Shown in pieces: positions 24,189 through 32,550 of a stretch of DNA of 64,000 nt. Numbering within the stretch: the stretch's first letter is position 1; each line of letters opens with the position of its first letter. This DNA is from Lachnospiraceae bacterium (GTDB lineage Bacteria > Bacillota > Clostridia > Lachnospirales > Lachnospiraceae), in contig JAAWBX010000023.1 of assembly GCA_022792885.1 (NCBI GenBank), positions 1 to 64,000 on the forward strand, written 5' to 3'. A program made the position numbers and the translations under genes. The notes under the pieces are model-generated. The model searched no databases and was not told the DNA's origin. It worked only from the letters and a program-made list of their open reading frames with translations.

Positions 24189-25307
24189 GTTATTTTCCGT
24201 CGTTTTTTCCGGCATCGGACTGAAATAAGCCACAAAACTTCCCTCCCCGGAGGAAATTACAAAATAAAATTTCTTCTGTGTACTTTCTTCCGTCACGGAA
24301 TACGCATAGGTCAGCTCATTCCCCGTATTCGGGCTTCCGTAAATAAAAGATTCATACACGTTCTTAAACAGAGGAATCTCCGGAATCTCACGAATCTCCG
24401 CCGGATCCGCAACCGGTGCCACCTGACCAAAACCGATTTTCTCCATAAAAAGGCTTACATTCTCATTCATCCGAAGTTTCTCTTCCCTGGTCTCCGACAA
24501 CGGATTCTTAACCGACGTCCCGTCCTCTAAAGCCGCCGTCTCTCCGTCAATGAAAAGCGCCAGCCAATCTTCCTGCCAGGACATCTCCTCCTTTCCTTCC
24601 TCACGGCTAATCGTCAGCTCATCCTTCAACATAGCCAGATATTCGGCATCATAATACCGCAGCCAGAAACCGGTATAATCGCCGCTCTCCACATCTACCA
24701 AAAGACGCCCCTCGGCGCCGTACTTTTCAAAACAGATCAGGGCCATATCGCACTTGTATTTTCCGAAATAGGAATCCGTATAGCGATATACTTCCGTATC
24801 CAAAACCGACCAATCCCGATAATAAGGGCTGAAAAGCTCCGGCATCAGTTCAAACGCGGTCAGATTGCACATGGCCCGGATCGCGTTCCCCTGATATAAA
24901 AAACTGTCCACCCGATTTTCCGTACCGTCCGCTTCCCAATAAAGCAAAGCAAGCCGACTGATATAATCCATAGGTTCAAAACCGATCTCCTGCCAGATTA
25001 GAGTATCGGCTACCTGTCCTTTTTTACCGCTTGAAACTCCTTCTATCTCCGCCGGGAAAATCTGGGCGTTCAATTTTTCCGACTTGCTTTCCCATTTTCC
25101 CGTCATCAGCATCAGGCGATTGTAAAAACTTTCGTCTCCCAGGTAGGTGTCAAGAACTCCGGTATAATAAACCTTATCCGACGCCTGCACGATCCCGTTG
25201 CTCTTCCGGTCCTCCTTCGCCATCAGCTCCCCCGGAATCAGAAGGCTCGCCGCCACCAAAACCAGCGTCAGGGCCGCCGCCGCCAACGTCTTTACGGAAT
25301 GTTTCAT
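24174..25307 (-). CDS. Exported protein of unknown function, third gene of a two-component operon
   Basis: A 377-residue protein with an N-terminal signal sequence (KTLAAAALTLVLVAASLLIPGELMA) and no lipobox cysteine, so it is likely secreted or membrane-anchored. The rest has no motif I recognise. The ribosome site is GGGGAGGAGG. Its first 134 bp overlap the 3' end of the sensor kinase gene in another frame, so the two are tightly linked. It may be an accessory sensor subunit or a regulated product of that system. Confidence 0.75.
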   Translation of the reverse strand: MKHSVKTLAAAALTLVLVAASLLIPGELMAKEDRKSNGIVQASDKVYYTGVLDTYLGDESFYNRLMLMTGKWESKSEKLNAQIFPAEIEGVSSGKKGQVADTLIWQEIGFEPMDYISRLALLYWEADGTENRVDSFLYQGNAIRAMCNLTAFELMPELFSPYYRDWSVLDTEVYRYTDSYFGKYKCDMALICFEKYGAEGRLLVDVESGDYTGFWLRYYDAEYLAMLKDELTISREEGKEEMSWQEDWLALFIDGETAALEDGTSVKNPLSETREEKLRMNENVSLFMEKIGFGQVAPVADPAEIREIPEIPLFKNVYESFIYGSPNTGNELTYAYSVTEESTQKKFYFVISSGEGSFVAYFSPMPEKTTENNLTDR

Positions 25308-26745
25308 TCTTCGCCTCCTCCCCGTAAACGGGCATTTTCACCGCCCGCATAAATACCCGCATGGTAGTGCCTTTTCCCACTGCACTTTGAATCTTCAGCT
25401 TTGCTCCATGCTTTTTTAAGATTCGGTCCGCCAGCGCCAGACCCAGACCGGCCCCTCCGCTTTCTCTGGACCGGGATTTATCTACCATATAAAAAGCTTC
25501 CGTGATCTTCTGAATCTCGTCGGCCGGAATTCCGTGGCCGTGGTCCCTCACTTCCAGAATCACGACGCGCCGTTTCTGATAAGCCCGAAAATCAATGGCC
25601 TGACCCTTCGTCGAAGCCTTACGGCCGTTATCGATCATATTGATGAACACCGTTTTTAAAAGGTCCGGATCCCCTTTGATGAACAAAGGGCCCGTCTCCA
25701 CATTCAACTCCATCCCCGCCTGATACAGCATGGGCCGCACGCTGTCCGCGATCTCGTTCATCCATTCCTCCACATGAATCCGCGTCCGGTTCAATTTCTC
25801 CTGATTTACCAGAAACAATTCAAACAGTTTCATGGACATAGTCTCCAACCGCATTCCCTCATTAAATATGTAGTCGGCGGCCAGCGTCCTCGTCTCGTCG
25901 GAAAGATTCCTCGAACGAATCATGTCCGCGTATCCGATCACCGAGGTCAGAGGCGTTTTGATCTCATGGGTAAAGTTTGCGACAAATTCTTCCTTTCTCC
26001 GGTTTTCCTCCACCAGTTCGTTTACATGGCTCTCCACGGATTCCGCCATCAGATTAAACGTCCGGCCCAGTTCTCCGATCTCATCCCGGGAGTGAATGTC
26101 CACCCGAACCGAATAGTCTCCCTCCGCGATCACCGACGTCGTCCGATTCAGTTTCTCAATCGGCCGGGTAATCCACCAGGAAATCAAAAACATCATAATG
26201 CCGCAGACGATCAGGGCGCAGGCCGTCATAACCTGATAATACTGTATCTGTGTATTCCGATCCCGGAAAACGTCCGTCACGTCCCGGTGGTTCACCACGT
26301 AAACCTTCTGACCGTCGATATAGAACATACTGGCCGCCGCCAGTTTCATGCTCTCGCCGTCCCCGTAGACTACGTAATTCTTTTTCCCTTCCTCCAGGCC
26401 CTCCAAAAGCTTCGTCATCCGGAAAGTCTCGTCCTCATCCGAATAATACTCCTGGAATAATTCATTCATCAGCGCAAAACGGGTCCCCGTTCCCTCCAGG
26501 CTGGCCGCTACGCTTTTGCCCACATCCTTCAGCCGGTACAGTCCTTCAAAATTGTCCCGCAGAATCATGTTCAGAATTTCCGCTTCCACAGCGGCATGGA
26601 TCAGCTGATTCTCCTCCAGAGCCCGGGAAACCTCACGATCCCTGCTGGTCTGATAACTATGATTCATCAACAAATAGCCACTGACTGCAAAGGCAATGGC
26701 TACGAGAATCATATTGCATAATAATACCTTCCAACGAAATTTCAC
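25174..26745 (-). CDS. Sensor histidine kinase
   Basis: A 523-residue membrane kinase starting with GTG at 26745 (GGGAGG upstream). It has two membrane segments (7-27 and about 170-190) flanking an extracellular sensor, a HAMP domain near 190-245, the H-box FVANFTHEIKTPLTSVIGYAD, the N-box VFINMIDNGRKAS, and G-boxes DHGHGIPADE and GGAGLGLALADRI. The last 45 residues are a Gly/Asp/Glu-rich extension translated from the first 134 bp of the next gene, which looks like loss of the usual stop. It pairs with the response regulator upstream. Confidence 0.9.
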   Translation of the reverse strand: MKFRWKVLLCNMILVAIAFAVSGYLLMNHSYQTSRDREVSRALEENQLIHAAVEAEILNMILRDNFEGLYRLKDVGKSVAASLEGTGTRFALMNELFQEYYSDEDETFRMTKLLEGLEEGKKNYVVYGDGESMKLAAASMFYIDGQKVYVVNHRDVTDVFRDRNTQIQYYQVMTACALIVCGIMMFLISWWITRPIEKLNRTTSVIAEGDYSVRVDIHSRDEIGELGRTFNLMAESVESHVNELVEENRRKEEFVANFTHEIKTPLTSVIGYADMIRSRNLSDETRTLAADYIFNEGMRLETMSMKLFELFLVNQEKLNRTRIHVEEWMNEIADSVRPMLYQAGMELNVETGPLFIKGDPDLLKTVFINMIDNGRKASTKGQAIDFRAYQKRRVVILEVRDHGHGIPADEIQKITEAFYMVDKSRSRESGGAGLGLALADRILKKHGAKLKIQSAVGKGTTMRVFMRAVKMPVYGEEAKNETFRKDVGGGGPDAGFGGGEPSDSGGADGEGGPEEQRDRAGVG

Positions 26746-26763
26746 CCGGCCTGTCCCTCCCGT

Positions 26764-27414
26764 TTATTCCAGACGATATCCGATCCGGTAAATGGTTTTC
26801 AGGCGGTCCTCCAGATGCAGCTTCTTGCGCAGGCGCTGTATATGTAAATCCAAAGTTCTTGTATCTTCTACGTAGTCGGTCTCCCAGATCATCTGAAAGA
26901 TCCGATTGCGGAAGAGCGCTACGCCCTGATTGCGCACGAACAGGACAAACAGTTCGTATTCTTTCGGCGTCAGATGAACCGTCTCCTTCTCGCTGGTCAC
27001 TACCCGGGATTCCATATCGATCGTCCACTCCTGATATTTCAGCACACCGGCCGACTTATTATAGCGCCGCAGCACCACCTCCACCCGCGCCAGAAGCTCC
27101 GCAATGGCAAAAGGCTTCACAATATAATCCTCCGCCCCGCCGGTAAGACCCTTGACCCGGTCGTCCACCGCCGCCTTGGCCGTCAGAAAGATCACGGGGA
27201 TCTCCATCGGCTTCGTGTACTCCAACAGTTCATAGCCATTTACATAAGGCAACATAATATCCAAAAGAGCCAGGTCATACGTGTGTTCTTCCAAAAGCGC
27301 GGCGGCGGCCAGCCCGTCCGGCGCACAGGTACACTCATACCCCGCCTCCAGCAAATTCATCCTTAAAAGTTCTCGTATCGGTTTCTCGTCTTCCACTACC
27401 AAAATATGTGCCAT
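26764..27414 (-). CDS. OmpR-family response regulator
   Basis: A 216-residue regulator. The receiver domain has the acidic pair in VVEDEKP, the phospho-acceptor Asp in LLDIMLP and the conserved Lys in YIVKPF. The C-terminal winged helix has LTPKEYELFVLFVRN, then TRTLDLHIQRLRKKL and IYRIGYRLE. It is the first gene of a regulator-kinase-exported protein operon. A pair of direct repeats upstream at 27480-27496 may be its own binding site. Confidence 0.93.
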   Translation of the reverse strand: MAHILVVEDEKPIRELLRMNLLEAGYECTCAPDGLAAAALLEEHTYDLALLDIMLPYVNGYELLEYTKPMEIPVIFLTAKAAVDDRVKGLTGGAEDYIVKPFAIAELLARVEVVLRRYNKSAGVLKYQEWTIDMESRVVTSEKETVHLTPKEYELFVLFVRNQGVALFRNRIFQMIWETDYVEDTRTLDLHIQRLRKKLHLEDRLKTIYRIGYRLE

Positions 27415-27479
27415 CGTAACCTTCCTCTCTTGTGGGGCAGATACCCTGCGTCTGTTCCCTTATAACCCTAGCAAGAAAA

Positions 27480-27496
27480 TGTATCACTTTTGTATC
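27480..27496 (-). promoter_or_regulatory. Direct repeats upstream of the response regulator
   Basis: GATACA occurs twice on the minus strand with an 11-bp period (TGTATC at 27480-27485 and 27491-27496 on the plus strand), the typical tandem geometry for OmpR-family regulators. A TTATAA box lies downstream toward the gene. Confidence 0.4.
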
Positions 27497-27572
27497 GCCA
27501 GGCGGCGATTTCCAGGGCGTCCCTTTCCGGCATATTCATTTTTAACATAGCACGATTCCATACGGAAGTAAA

Positions 27573-27773
27573 CTATCTGTTTTCCTTTTGTTCTTCTCTT
27601 TTGCGGCGGGTCATAAGCCCTCCGATCCGTCCGGATTCTTTGGCCGTCAAAACGCGCCAGCCTCCCGCGATCACCTTATCATACACGCCGATCTCCTCGG
27701 CAATCTCCAGCTTTAATTTCTCCTCGGGCGTCAGGTTATTCAGGTCGATTTTCTTCTCTTTCTTTTTCGGCAT
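27573..27773 (-). CDS. Small acid-soluble spore protein, alpha/beta type
   Basis: A 66-residue basic protein. LTPEEKLKLEIAEEIGVYDK followed by LTAKESGRIGGLMTRRKR matches the two conserved helices of alpha/beta SASPs, including the E-I-A germination-protease region and the GRIGGLM DNA-contact segment. These proteins coat and protect spore DNA. The start is ATG 27773 with AGGAGGT 8 bp before it. It supports a spore-forming host and would be a forespore (SigG) gene. Confidence 0.85.
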   Translation of the reverse strand: MPKKKEKKIDLNNLTPEEKLKLEIAEEIGVYDKVIAGGWRVLTAKESGRIGGLMTRRKREEQKENR

Positions 27774-27875
27774 AAAGCGATACCTCCTCAATGATAAGTT
27801 TCATTCGGAAGTATCGCCAATTTCCTCTGCCTTATTCCATTTTATTTACATGTGGGAGGGAAACGTTCGACCTGC

Positions 27876-28679
27876 TTAAGAGGCGTCCGACGCAAAAGTC
27901 ACAACAACTTCCCCGACGCCACACTGAATATCAAGCTGATTCTCCGCTTTTCCCCGCACTCTGCGTTCCATTGAGCCAATGCCCCCGTAACCCTGACTGC
28001 CGACCTGAACCGACCCGATTCCTCCTTCCACCTTATAGCCATAGTCTTCTTCTCTGCCGTCCAGCTCCATCCGGATGCTGCCGACTCCGCATTCCAGATC
28101 CGCTTCCCCGTTAAACCGGCCCTGGCAGGAGATTTCTCCCACGCCGCAATCCAGCGATAACTTCCCGTTTCCGGAAAAATCGACCAACTCCGCCTGCCCG
28201 GCCCCGGCCCGAATCTTCGCTTCTCCGTCCACTGTTACCTCCTCCAGATATACGCGCCCGACGCCGGCCGAAACCTCCAGCTCATCCAAAACCGCATCCT
28301 CCGGGATCGTGATCAGCAGATCCGCACCGTTCCAGCTTCCGTCTCCCAACCAGAACCCGAACATGGACCAGAGCCGTCTGTCTTCTTCATCCTTCTCTTT
28401 TATATATAAAATTCCGTCCTTTACTTCCTGCTCGATCTCCTGATAATCCGCCCGTTTCCCGCTGACCGAAAACCCGTCGCCCTGACGGACCTCCGCCCTG
28501 CCTATACCGACCTCAATCACCAGGCCGCGAATATCTTCATATGTCGTCTCCTCCATATCCACAAAGGTCGCCGGATTTCTGCGTCCCGCTCCGGCCCCGA
28601 TCGCCGTCACGGATAAAAGCCCGCCGACCACCATAAACACCAGTCCTATTTTCCAGAAATAACCCATCGCTCTTCTCAT
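27876..28679 (-). CDS. DUF4097 beta-strand repeat protein
   Basis: A 267-residue protein with an N-terminal membrane anchor (IGLVFMVVGGLLSVTAIGAG) and an extracellular beta-helix. Seven short repeats of the form G-[VIA]-G-x-[ALIV]-x-[VL] can be counted (for example EVGIGRAEV, AGVGRVYL, CGVGEISC, CGVGSIRM, CGVGEVVV). I took ATG 28679, which has AAAGGAGG 8 bp upstream and overlaps the DUF1700 stop by 4 bp; the frame stays open much further up but antisense-like. It is the third gene of a PadR-DUF1700-DUF4097 operon, a set thought to act in envelope stress. Confidence 0.85.
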   Translation of the reverse strand: MRRAMGYFWKIGLVFMVVGGLLSVTAIGAGAGRRNPATFVDMEETTYEDIRGLVIEVGIGRAEVRQGDGFSVSGKRADYQEIEQEVKDGILYIKEKDEEDRRLWSMFGFWLGDGSWNGADLLITIPEDAVLDELEVSAGVGRVYLEEVTVDGEAKIRAGAGQAELVDFSGNGKLSLDCGVGEISCQGRFNGEADLECGVGSIRMELDGREEDYGYKVEGGIGSVQVGSQGYGGIGSMERRVRGKAENQLDIQCGVGEVVVTFASDAS

Positions 28680-29491
28680 GACCGATAACCTCCTTTCGCC
28701 CTCCGGCCGAACAAAGAACCCCAGACGCTTTTTACGCCCCGGCCGATAGCCGGGCCCGCCCTGCCGACCAGAAACCAGCACAGCCACATGGCGACCAGAG
28801 AAAAACCGATCGCAAACAAGGATATCCCCACTTCCAGAAGCGCCCATAAAGGCGACCAGCCAATATGGGAAACGGCGGCGATCAATCCGATAATCCCGGC
28901 CAAAAAGAATCCGAGAGTCATCACGGCCGCCAGGACCACCAGGACAAACAGCATGGCAAATATCGTCACCACAACGGCGAAAAGCGTTGCGGCCGCCGCG
29001 ATCAGAAGCGGCGAAAAAAGAATGCAGACTCCCACAAGAACAACCGTCTTCCAGGGATTGGAAACGCTCTGCCCTCCGTCTCTCCATTCCGGTTTTCGGA
29101 ATTCGTCGCCGCCTTGCTCTTTGTAATCCCCTTCATAATCTTCCCCGTAGCTTTCTTCATAAACGCGCCTCTCTTCTCGACGCTTCTGTCTGTAAGCCCG
29201 GTAATCCGGCGCCCGGTACGCGTTCTGCCCGGCCTGATTCCGAAAATCTTCTGAAAAACCGCCTCCCGGCCGTTCCGAAAAATCGGCCGATCCCATATCC
29301 GCGGCCACTTCCCGCCGGATAATCCCGGCTACCGCTTCCGGGCTGCCCAGTTCTTCGATTACCTGTTGTTCGTTCGCCTCTCCGGCATCATAGAAGTATC
29401 CGTTATAAAACTGAAGAGCTTCCGATCTCTCCTGCTCCGGTATATCCTCCAGAAGCTCCGCCAGCTTTTTCATAAACTCCAATCGGTTCAT
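28676..29491 (-). CDS. DUF1700 family membrane protein
   Basis: A 271-residue protein. The first 75 residues form the DUF1700/HAAS-type helical domain (MNRLEFMKKLAELLEDIPEQ...YDAGEANEQQVIEELGSPE). A charged, Tyr/Glu-rich linker follows at about 95-140, then four or more membrane segments. The start at ATG 29491 has GGAGGCGGAAAG and overlaps the padR stop by 4 bp. Such proteins typically pair with a PadR regulator, through the HAAS domain. Confidence 0.85.
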   Translation of the reverse strand: MNRLEFMKKLAELLEDIPEQERSEALQFYNGYFYDAGEANEQQVIEELGSPEAVAGIIRREVAADMGSADFSERPGGGFSEDFRNQAGQNAYRAPDYRAYRQKRREERRVYEESYGEDYEGDYKEQGGDEFRKPEWRDGGQSVSNPWKTVVLVGVCILFSPLLIAAAATLFAVVVTIFAMLFVLVVLAAVMTLGFFLAGIIGLIAAVSHIGWSPLWALLEVGISLFAIGFSLVAMWLCWFLVGRAGPAIGRGVKSVWGSLFGRRAKGGYRS

Positions 29492-29808
29492 CTTTCCGCC
29501 TCCCTCAATATCCTTGTCACCTTCCCGGAATAATCGCCCCATGCTTCACGATAAAATCCCAGTCTCTCCTTCCCCGGTTCCGTCAGTTCATAATACCTTC
29601 GGTTCCTTCCGTCTACTTCTTTATCGTAGATCTCCAGGCAGCCGTCTTTTAAAAGGCGCCTCAAAACCGGATACAAAGTAGACTCGGAAACCTCCAGCAC
29701 CTGCCGGACATCCTGAGTGATCCGATATCCGTAGGCTCCATCCGGCTCATTTGAAACGACCGCCAGCACGACCGCATCCAAAAGGGCCGCTCCTGTATTA
29801 AATACCAT
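29488..29808 (-). CDS. PadR family transcriptional regulator
   Basis: A 106-residue winged-helix protein. DGAYGYRITQDVRQVLEVSESTLYPVLRRLLKDGCLEIY is the diagnostic PadR recognition region and RRYYELTEPGKERL is the wing. It is first in the operon with DUF1700 and DUF4097, with 4-bp overlaps throughout. It probably represses the operon by binding the dyad near its promoter. Confidence 0.92.
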   Translation of the reverse strand: MVFNTGAALLDAVVLAVVSNEPDGAYGYRITQDVRQVLEVSESTLYPVLRRLLKDGCLEIYDKEVDGRNRRYYELTEPGKERLGFYREAWGDYSGKVTRILREAER

Positions 29809-29858
29809 AACACTCTCTCCTTTTATTTCTGATGCTGTGTTATTGTTTCTTTTATAAT

Positions 29859-29898
29859 ACTATATATCATATAATATTGTTTGTCAATCTATATTATA
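29859..29898 (-). promoter_or_regulatory. padR operon promoter and dyad
   Basis: Minus-strand TTGACA (29887-29882), 17-bp spacer, TATAGT (29864-29859). An 8-bp dyad TATAATAT...ATATTATA flanks the -35 box and would suit PadR. Confidence 0.6.
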
Positions 29899-30097
29899 CA
29901 AAAATACAGGAAATAGGATTTAAGATTTTCTTAAATGCCGGAAGGTCAAAATGCTTGATTTTACTGGACTTCTCGGTTTCGTTTGTGACGAACGTGTGAC
30001 GAACCGGTAATATTCCCTTTTGCTTTCCGAACACCTTTCGTTTCCTTTTGCCCTCCCCGCGCTATACTATTAAAAAGCAAATTCAGGAGGGTATCTT

Positions 30098-30370
30098 ATG
30101 AAATCATTTATGGACTCAGACATTGAGATCGGACAGCGTTCGCTTTCCCTGCCCGTAGCCGAACAGCTCTGTCTTTTGTTTGACACTACGTTCGATTACT
30201 GGTACCTGGGGCTTCCACGGCCGGACGTCCTGCCGGAACCGGATGCCGGTCAGGATCATCCGACCGCCAAAACAGCCCTGCTTAACCGGATCGCCGGAAG
30301 TTCGGAAGAGGAATGCGAAGGGTATCTGGAAATATTCAAGGCAATCCGTGGGGTAATGCGGAAGAAATAA
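30098..30370 (+). CDS. Small protein with a partial XRE-like N-terminus
   Basis: A 90-residue protein with a strong AGGAGG ribosome site. LSLPVAEQLCLLFDTTFDYWYLG resembles the last helices of an XRE repressor domain (the part ending in D-Y-L-L-G), without the recognition helices. The remainder is acidic and unrecognised. It may be a truncated regulator or an unrelated small protein. Upstream, GTGACGAAC occurs twice with an 11-bp period (29985-29993, 29996-30004), and a TATACT box lies near 30063. Confidence 0.5.
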   Translation: MKSFMDSDIEIGQRSLSLPVAEQLCLLFDTTFDYWYLGLPRPDVLPEPDAGQDHPTAKTALLNRIAGSSEEECEGYLEIFKAIRGVMRKK

Positions 30371-30501
30371 TGGCATGAATTTGTACAATCGGAAAAGAGG
30401 CACCCGCCCGTGTGGCTCTTGATACAAGTCGTTTCGGATAAACAACTCTGATTTATTCATAATATATTTGTAAACAACATTATATGAAGACAATCCGGTA
30501 A

Positions 30502-30530
30502 TTGACTAAATATAAATTATAGTGTATGAT
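30502..30530 (+). promoter_or_regulatory. Promoter A, upstream of the small HTH gene
   Basis: TTGACT (30502-30507), 17-bp spacer, TATGAT (30525-30530). Bases 30508-30530 match 19 of 23 positions of the same region of promoter B (30800-30822), which suggests a shared regulator. Confidence 0.65.
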
Positions 30531-30555
30531 ATCCAAAAAGGTTGGAGGGGTGGAA

Positions 30556-30774
30556 ATGGACGTCAGGGAGTATATCAAACTGTGCTGTGTAAAGAGAGGG
30601 AATATTTCTGAAGCGGAGCTCGCCCGCAGAACAGGGCAAACGCCGCAGAATATGAATAACAAATACAAAAGGAATACTTTCAAAATCTCCGAATTGGAAA
30701 AGGTCGCGGAAGCTCTTGGTGCTGATCTAAAAATTTCATTCGTAGACAAAGAAACCGGAAATCCTATTATATAA
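30556..30774 (+). CDS. Small XRE-type HTH protein
   Basis: A 72-residue single-domain regulator. EAELARRTGQTPQNMNNKYK is the helix-turn-helix, followed by KISELEKVAEALGADLKISF, the typical closing helices. Start ATG 30556 has GGAGGGG close upstream; in-frame codons before it overlap the promoter. It lies just outside the tailocin cluster and may bind the shared element in promoters A and B. Confidence 0.75.
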   Translation: MDVREYIKLCCVKRGNISEAELARRTGQTPQNMNNKYKRNTFKISELEKVAEALGADLKISFVDKETGNPII

Positions 30775-30793
30775 AAAATAATGTAAAATATTA

Positions 30794-30822
30794 TTGATAA
30801 AATATAAAAAATAGTGTATATT
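30794..30822 (+). promoter_or_regulatory. Promoter B, upstream of the 60-residue protein
   Basis: TTGATA (30794-30799), 17-bp spacer, TATATT (30817-30822). The spacer is nearly the same as that of promoter A. Confidence 0.65.
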
Positions 30823-30875
30823 AGTATTGTCAGGTGAGGCGAGTAAATCTGATGAACCGAAAGGAGAATAGGAAA

Positions 30876-31058
30876 ATGGAGGTCTTGGAACAAGTGAACG
30901 AGCAAGAAATGAAACGAGTCGCCATCGAAAAATATGTGAATATCCAGCGAATCAAGAAACATGGGCAGGAAGAAGTAGAATATCAGGAGAAGATAGCCAA
31001 AGCAGAATTGCAAATGCTGGGAATTTCTACAGAAGATTTAGAAATTAGCAAACAATAG
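30876..31058 (+). CDS. 60-residue charged helical protein
   Basis: Starts MEVLEQVNEQEMKRVAIEKY after AAAGGAG with a 9-bp gap. The whole chain is predicted helical and rich in Glu, Lys and Gln; no family recognised. It is probably co-regulated with the small HTH gene upstream through the shared promoter sequence, and ends at a bidirectional terminator shared with the endolysin. Confidence 0.55.
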   Translation: MEVLEQVNEQEMKRVAIEKYVNIQRIKKHGQEEVEYQEKIAKAELQMLGISTEDLEISKQ

Positions 31059-31067
31059 TAAGAAAAA

Positions 31068-31093
31068 GAGAGCGGAACCTTGCCACCGCTCTC
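31068..31093. terminator. Bidirectional terminator at the tailocin 3' end
   Basis: The stem GAGAGCGG (31068-31075) with CCGCTCTC (31086-31093) is followed on the minus strand by TTTTTCTT. It ends the endolysin transcript. Confidence 0.75.
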
Positions 31094-31117
31094 TTGCTGT
31101 TATGCCCCTCGCGGGGA

Positions 31118-31930
31118 CTATGCCTGATCGTTGCACCACCGTTGCAGCGCTCTGATACAGGCCGACGGCCCGCTGAAATAGCCGTCCGCCTCCGTTCCCA
31201 TCCACTTCTGCATCCCGCGGATCGTTTCCGGCCCGAGAAAACCGTCAGCCGTCACACCGACTTTCTTCTGAATCGCCCGGATCAGCGCGCTCCCGTTCCT
31301 CGGGTTTTCCTCCCACTGGAAGCTTCCGGAGATCCCAGGGTTCTTATCTCTCCAACCGACATACTGATGGGAAACAATCCCGTCCGCCGGCGTGTCGAAG
31401 ATCTGCTGGAGCCTCCGGGTCGTCGCCGCGCCCCAGTAACCGTCCACCGTCAGTTTCCCACTGATCTGAGTTCCCGCCCCGCCGCCGGACGTACCCCAGG
31501 ACGCAAAAAAAGCAGCCGGATTCCCGTACTGCTTTTTTAAAGGCGCCGGCGTATCACCCCAGTAAGGTAAATACAAATGCGGCCGGTCTACCGGGCTTGT
31601 CCAGTCACCGCCCCAGGCCAGGCCGATCGATTTCGCCAGCGCGCCGACCCGGTTAAAAAAAGGAATATCATCATAAGCGTGGCCGGACACGTTCTTATAA
31701 AAATCAAAGGCGATGCCCCACTGGTGCTGGGAAGCATACGAAGATCCCCTGGCATTCGTCACGATGCTGCCCGGTTTTGTCCTTCCCTGCGCGTACAACG
31801 CGTCCTGTTCGGCAGCCGTGCGGACGCATTCCCCGATCCCGAGCGGCAGCCCTTCCGCCGCGCACAGCGCTTTCAGCCGCGCAATCTTCTCCTGCAGCTC
31901 CGGATGTAATTTACGGATATCTCTTGCCAT
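31118..31930 (-). CDS. Endolysin: M15 peptidase with peptidoglycan-binding domain
   Basis: A 270-residue lytic enzyme. Residues about 1-130 form an M15 (VanY/Ply500-type) D,D- or L-Ala-D-Glu peptidase with metal ligands in SYASQHQWGIAFDF (SxHxxGxAxD) and the later RPHLYL histidine. The C-terminal part from about 150 shows peptidoglycan-binding repeats (LTVDGYWGAATTRRLQQI and VTADGFLGPETIRGMQKWMG). There is no signal peptide, so release depends on the holin upstream. It is the last gene of the tailocin operon. Confidence 0.92.
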   Translation of the reverse strand: MARDIRKLHPELQEKIARLKALCAAEGLPLGIGECVRTAAEQDALYAQGRTKPGSIVTNARGSSYASQHQWGIAFDFYKNVSGHAYDDIPFFNRVGALAKSIGLAWGGDWTSPVDRPHLYLPYWGDTPAPLKKQYGNPAAFFASWGTSGGGAGTQISGKLTVDGYWGAATTRRLQQIFDTPADGIVSHQYVGWRDKNPGISGSFQWEENPRNGSALIRAIQKKVGVTADGFLGPETIRGMQKWMGTEADGYFSGPSACIRALQRWCNDQA

Positions 31931-31933
31931 CTC

Positions 31934-32164
31934 TTATTCCCCCTTCTTCTGTTCCGCTTTCGCTGCCACCTCCGGCAAGCCCGCCACGCTGGTCAGCAGA
32001 GACAAAATGCCGGACAATGCCGCCGCGGAGACCACCAAAGGCCAGTCCACCGCCCCAAAAGCCGACGCCGTGCCGATCGTAGCCACTGCCGTCTGAGCTA
32101 CCGTTCTCACCGCACGGATACCGGCGGCTCGCCACCAGCTCCGCCCATACTCCTTATTCTTCAT
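31934..32164 (-). CDS. Phage holin (r1t-like)
   Basis: A 76-residue membrane protein. WWRAAGIRAVRTVAQTAVATIG is the pattern of the r1t holin family, and two hydrophobic helices run about 17-36 and 41-62, ending in a charged tail AAKAEQKKGE. Its start overlaps the preceding gene by 11 bp and its stop lies 3 bp before the endolysin, a standard lysis cassette. Confidence 0.88.
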   Translation of the reverse strand: MKNKEYGRSWWRAAGIRAVRTVAQTAVATIGTASAFGAVDWPLVVSAAALSGILSLLTSVAGLPEVAAKAEQKKGE

Positions 32165-32465
32165 GTCTTCTCTCCTTTCTTATCTCCAGTGTTTTTACTT
32201 CGTCATACATATGTGTAATCATGCCGTTTCCGCCCAGATCGTGATATGCTTCGTACATCTCGCAGAAGTTTTCATAGGCATAAGCAGGGATGTAGCCGAG
32301 AGCCATGTAGCGGTCATGGTACTCGATCAGCTGGACTCGCAGAAGGAGCATCGTGCCCCGGCTGTTGGCGTCCCGTGTCTTCTTCTGCTCTTTTAACAGC
32401 CACACCATATATCCGAGAATGACCGGAAGAGCGATGGTGTAAGTCTGTAAGAGGATTTCTTTCAT
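32154..32465 (-). CDS. Tail-cluster small membrane protein
   Basis: A 103-residue protein with one N-terminal membrane helix (TYTIALPVILGYMVWLL) and a cytoplasmic helical domain. This topology recurs in genes next to phage holins and suggests a lysis helper or a second holin. No specific family can be named. It overlaps the holin gene by 11 bp. Confidence 0.7.
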   Translation of the reverse strand: MKEILLQTYTIALPVILGYMVWLLKEQKKTRDANSRGTMLLLRVQLIEYHDRYMALGYIPAYAYENFCEMYEAYHDLGGNGMITHMYDEVKTLEIRKERRHEE

Positions 32466-32502
32466 TCTTTTCAGCCCTTTCTTTTGGTTTTTTCAAATAA
32501 AA

Positions 32503-32549
32503 AAAGACCTTACGGTCTTGCACGGATCTCTCTCATACAAACTCCTTTC
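32503..32549 (-). promoter_or_regulatory. Eight-codon leader overlapping a terminator hairpin
   Basis: A GAAAGGAG site (minus strand, near 32549-32542) precedes ATG 32536 and an ORF encoding MREIRARP, with TAA at 32512-32510. The stop lies in the loop of the hairpin AAGACC/GGTCTT (32504-32519), whose 3' arm runs into seven U's. The hairpin ends the fibre transcript unless translation of the ORF disrupts it, so it could meter expression of the lysis genes. Confidence 0.45.
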
Positions 32550-32550
32550 G

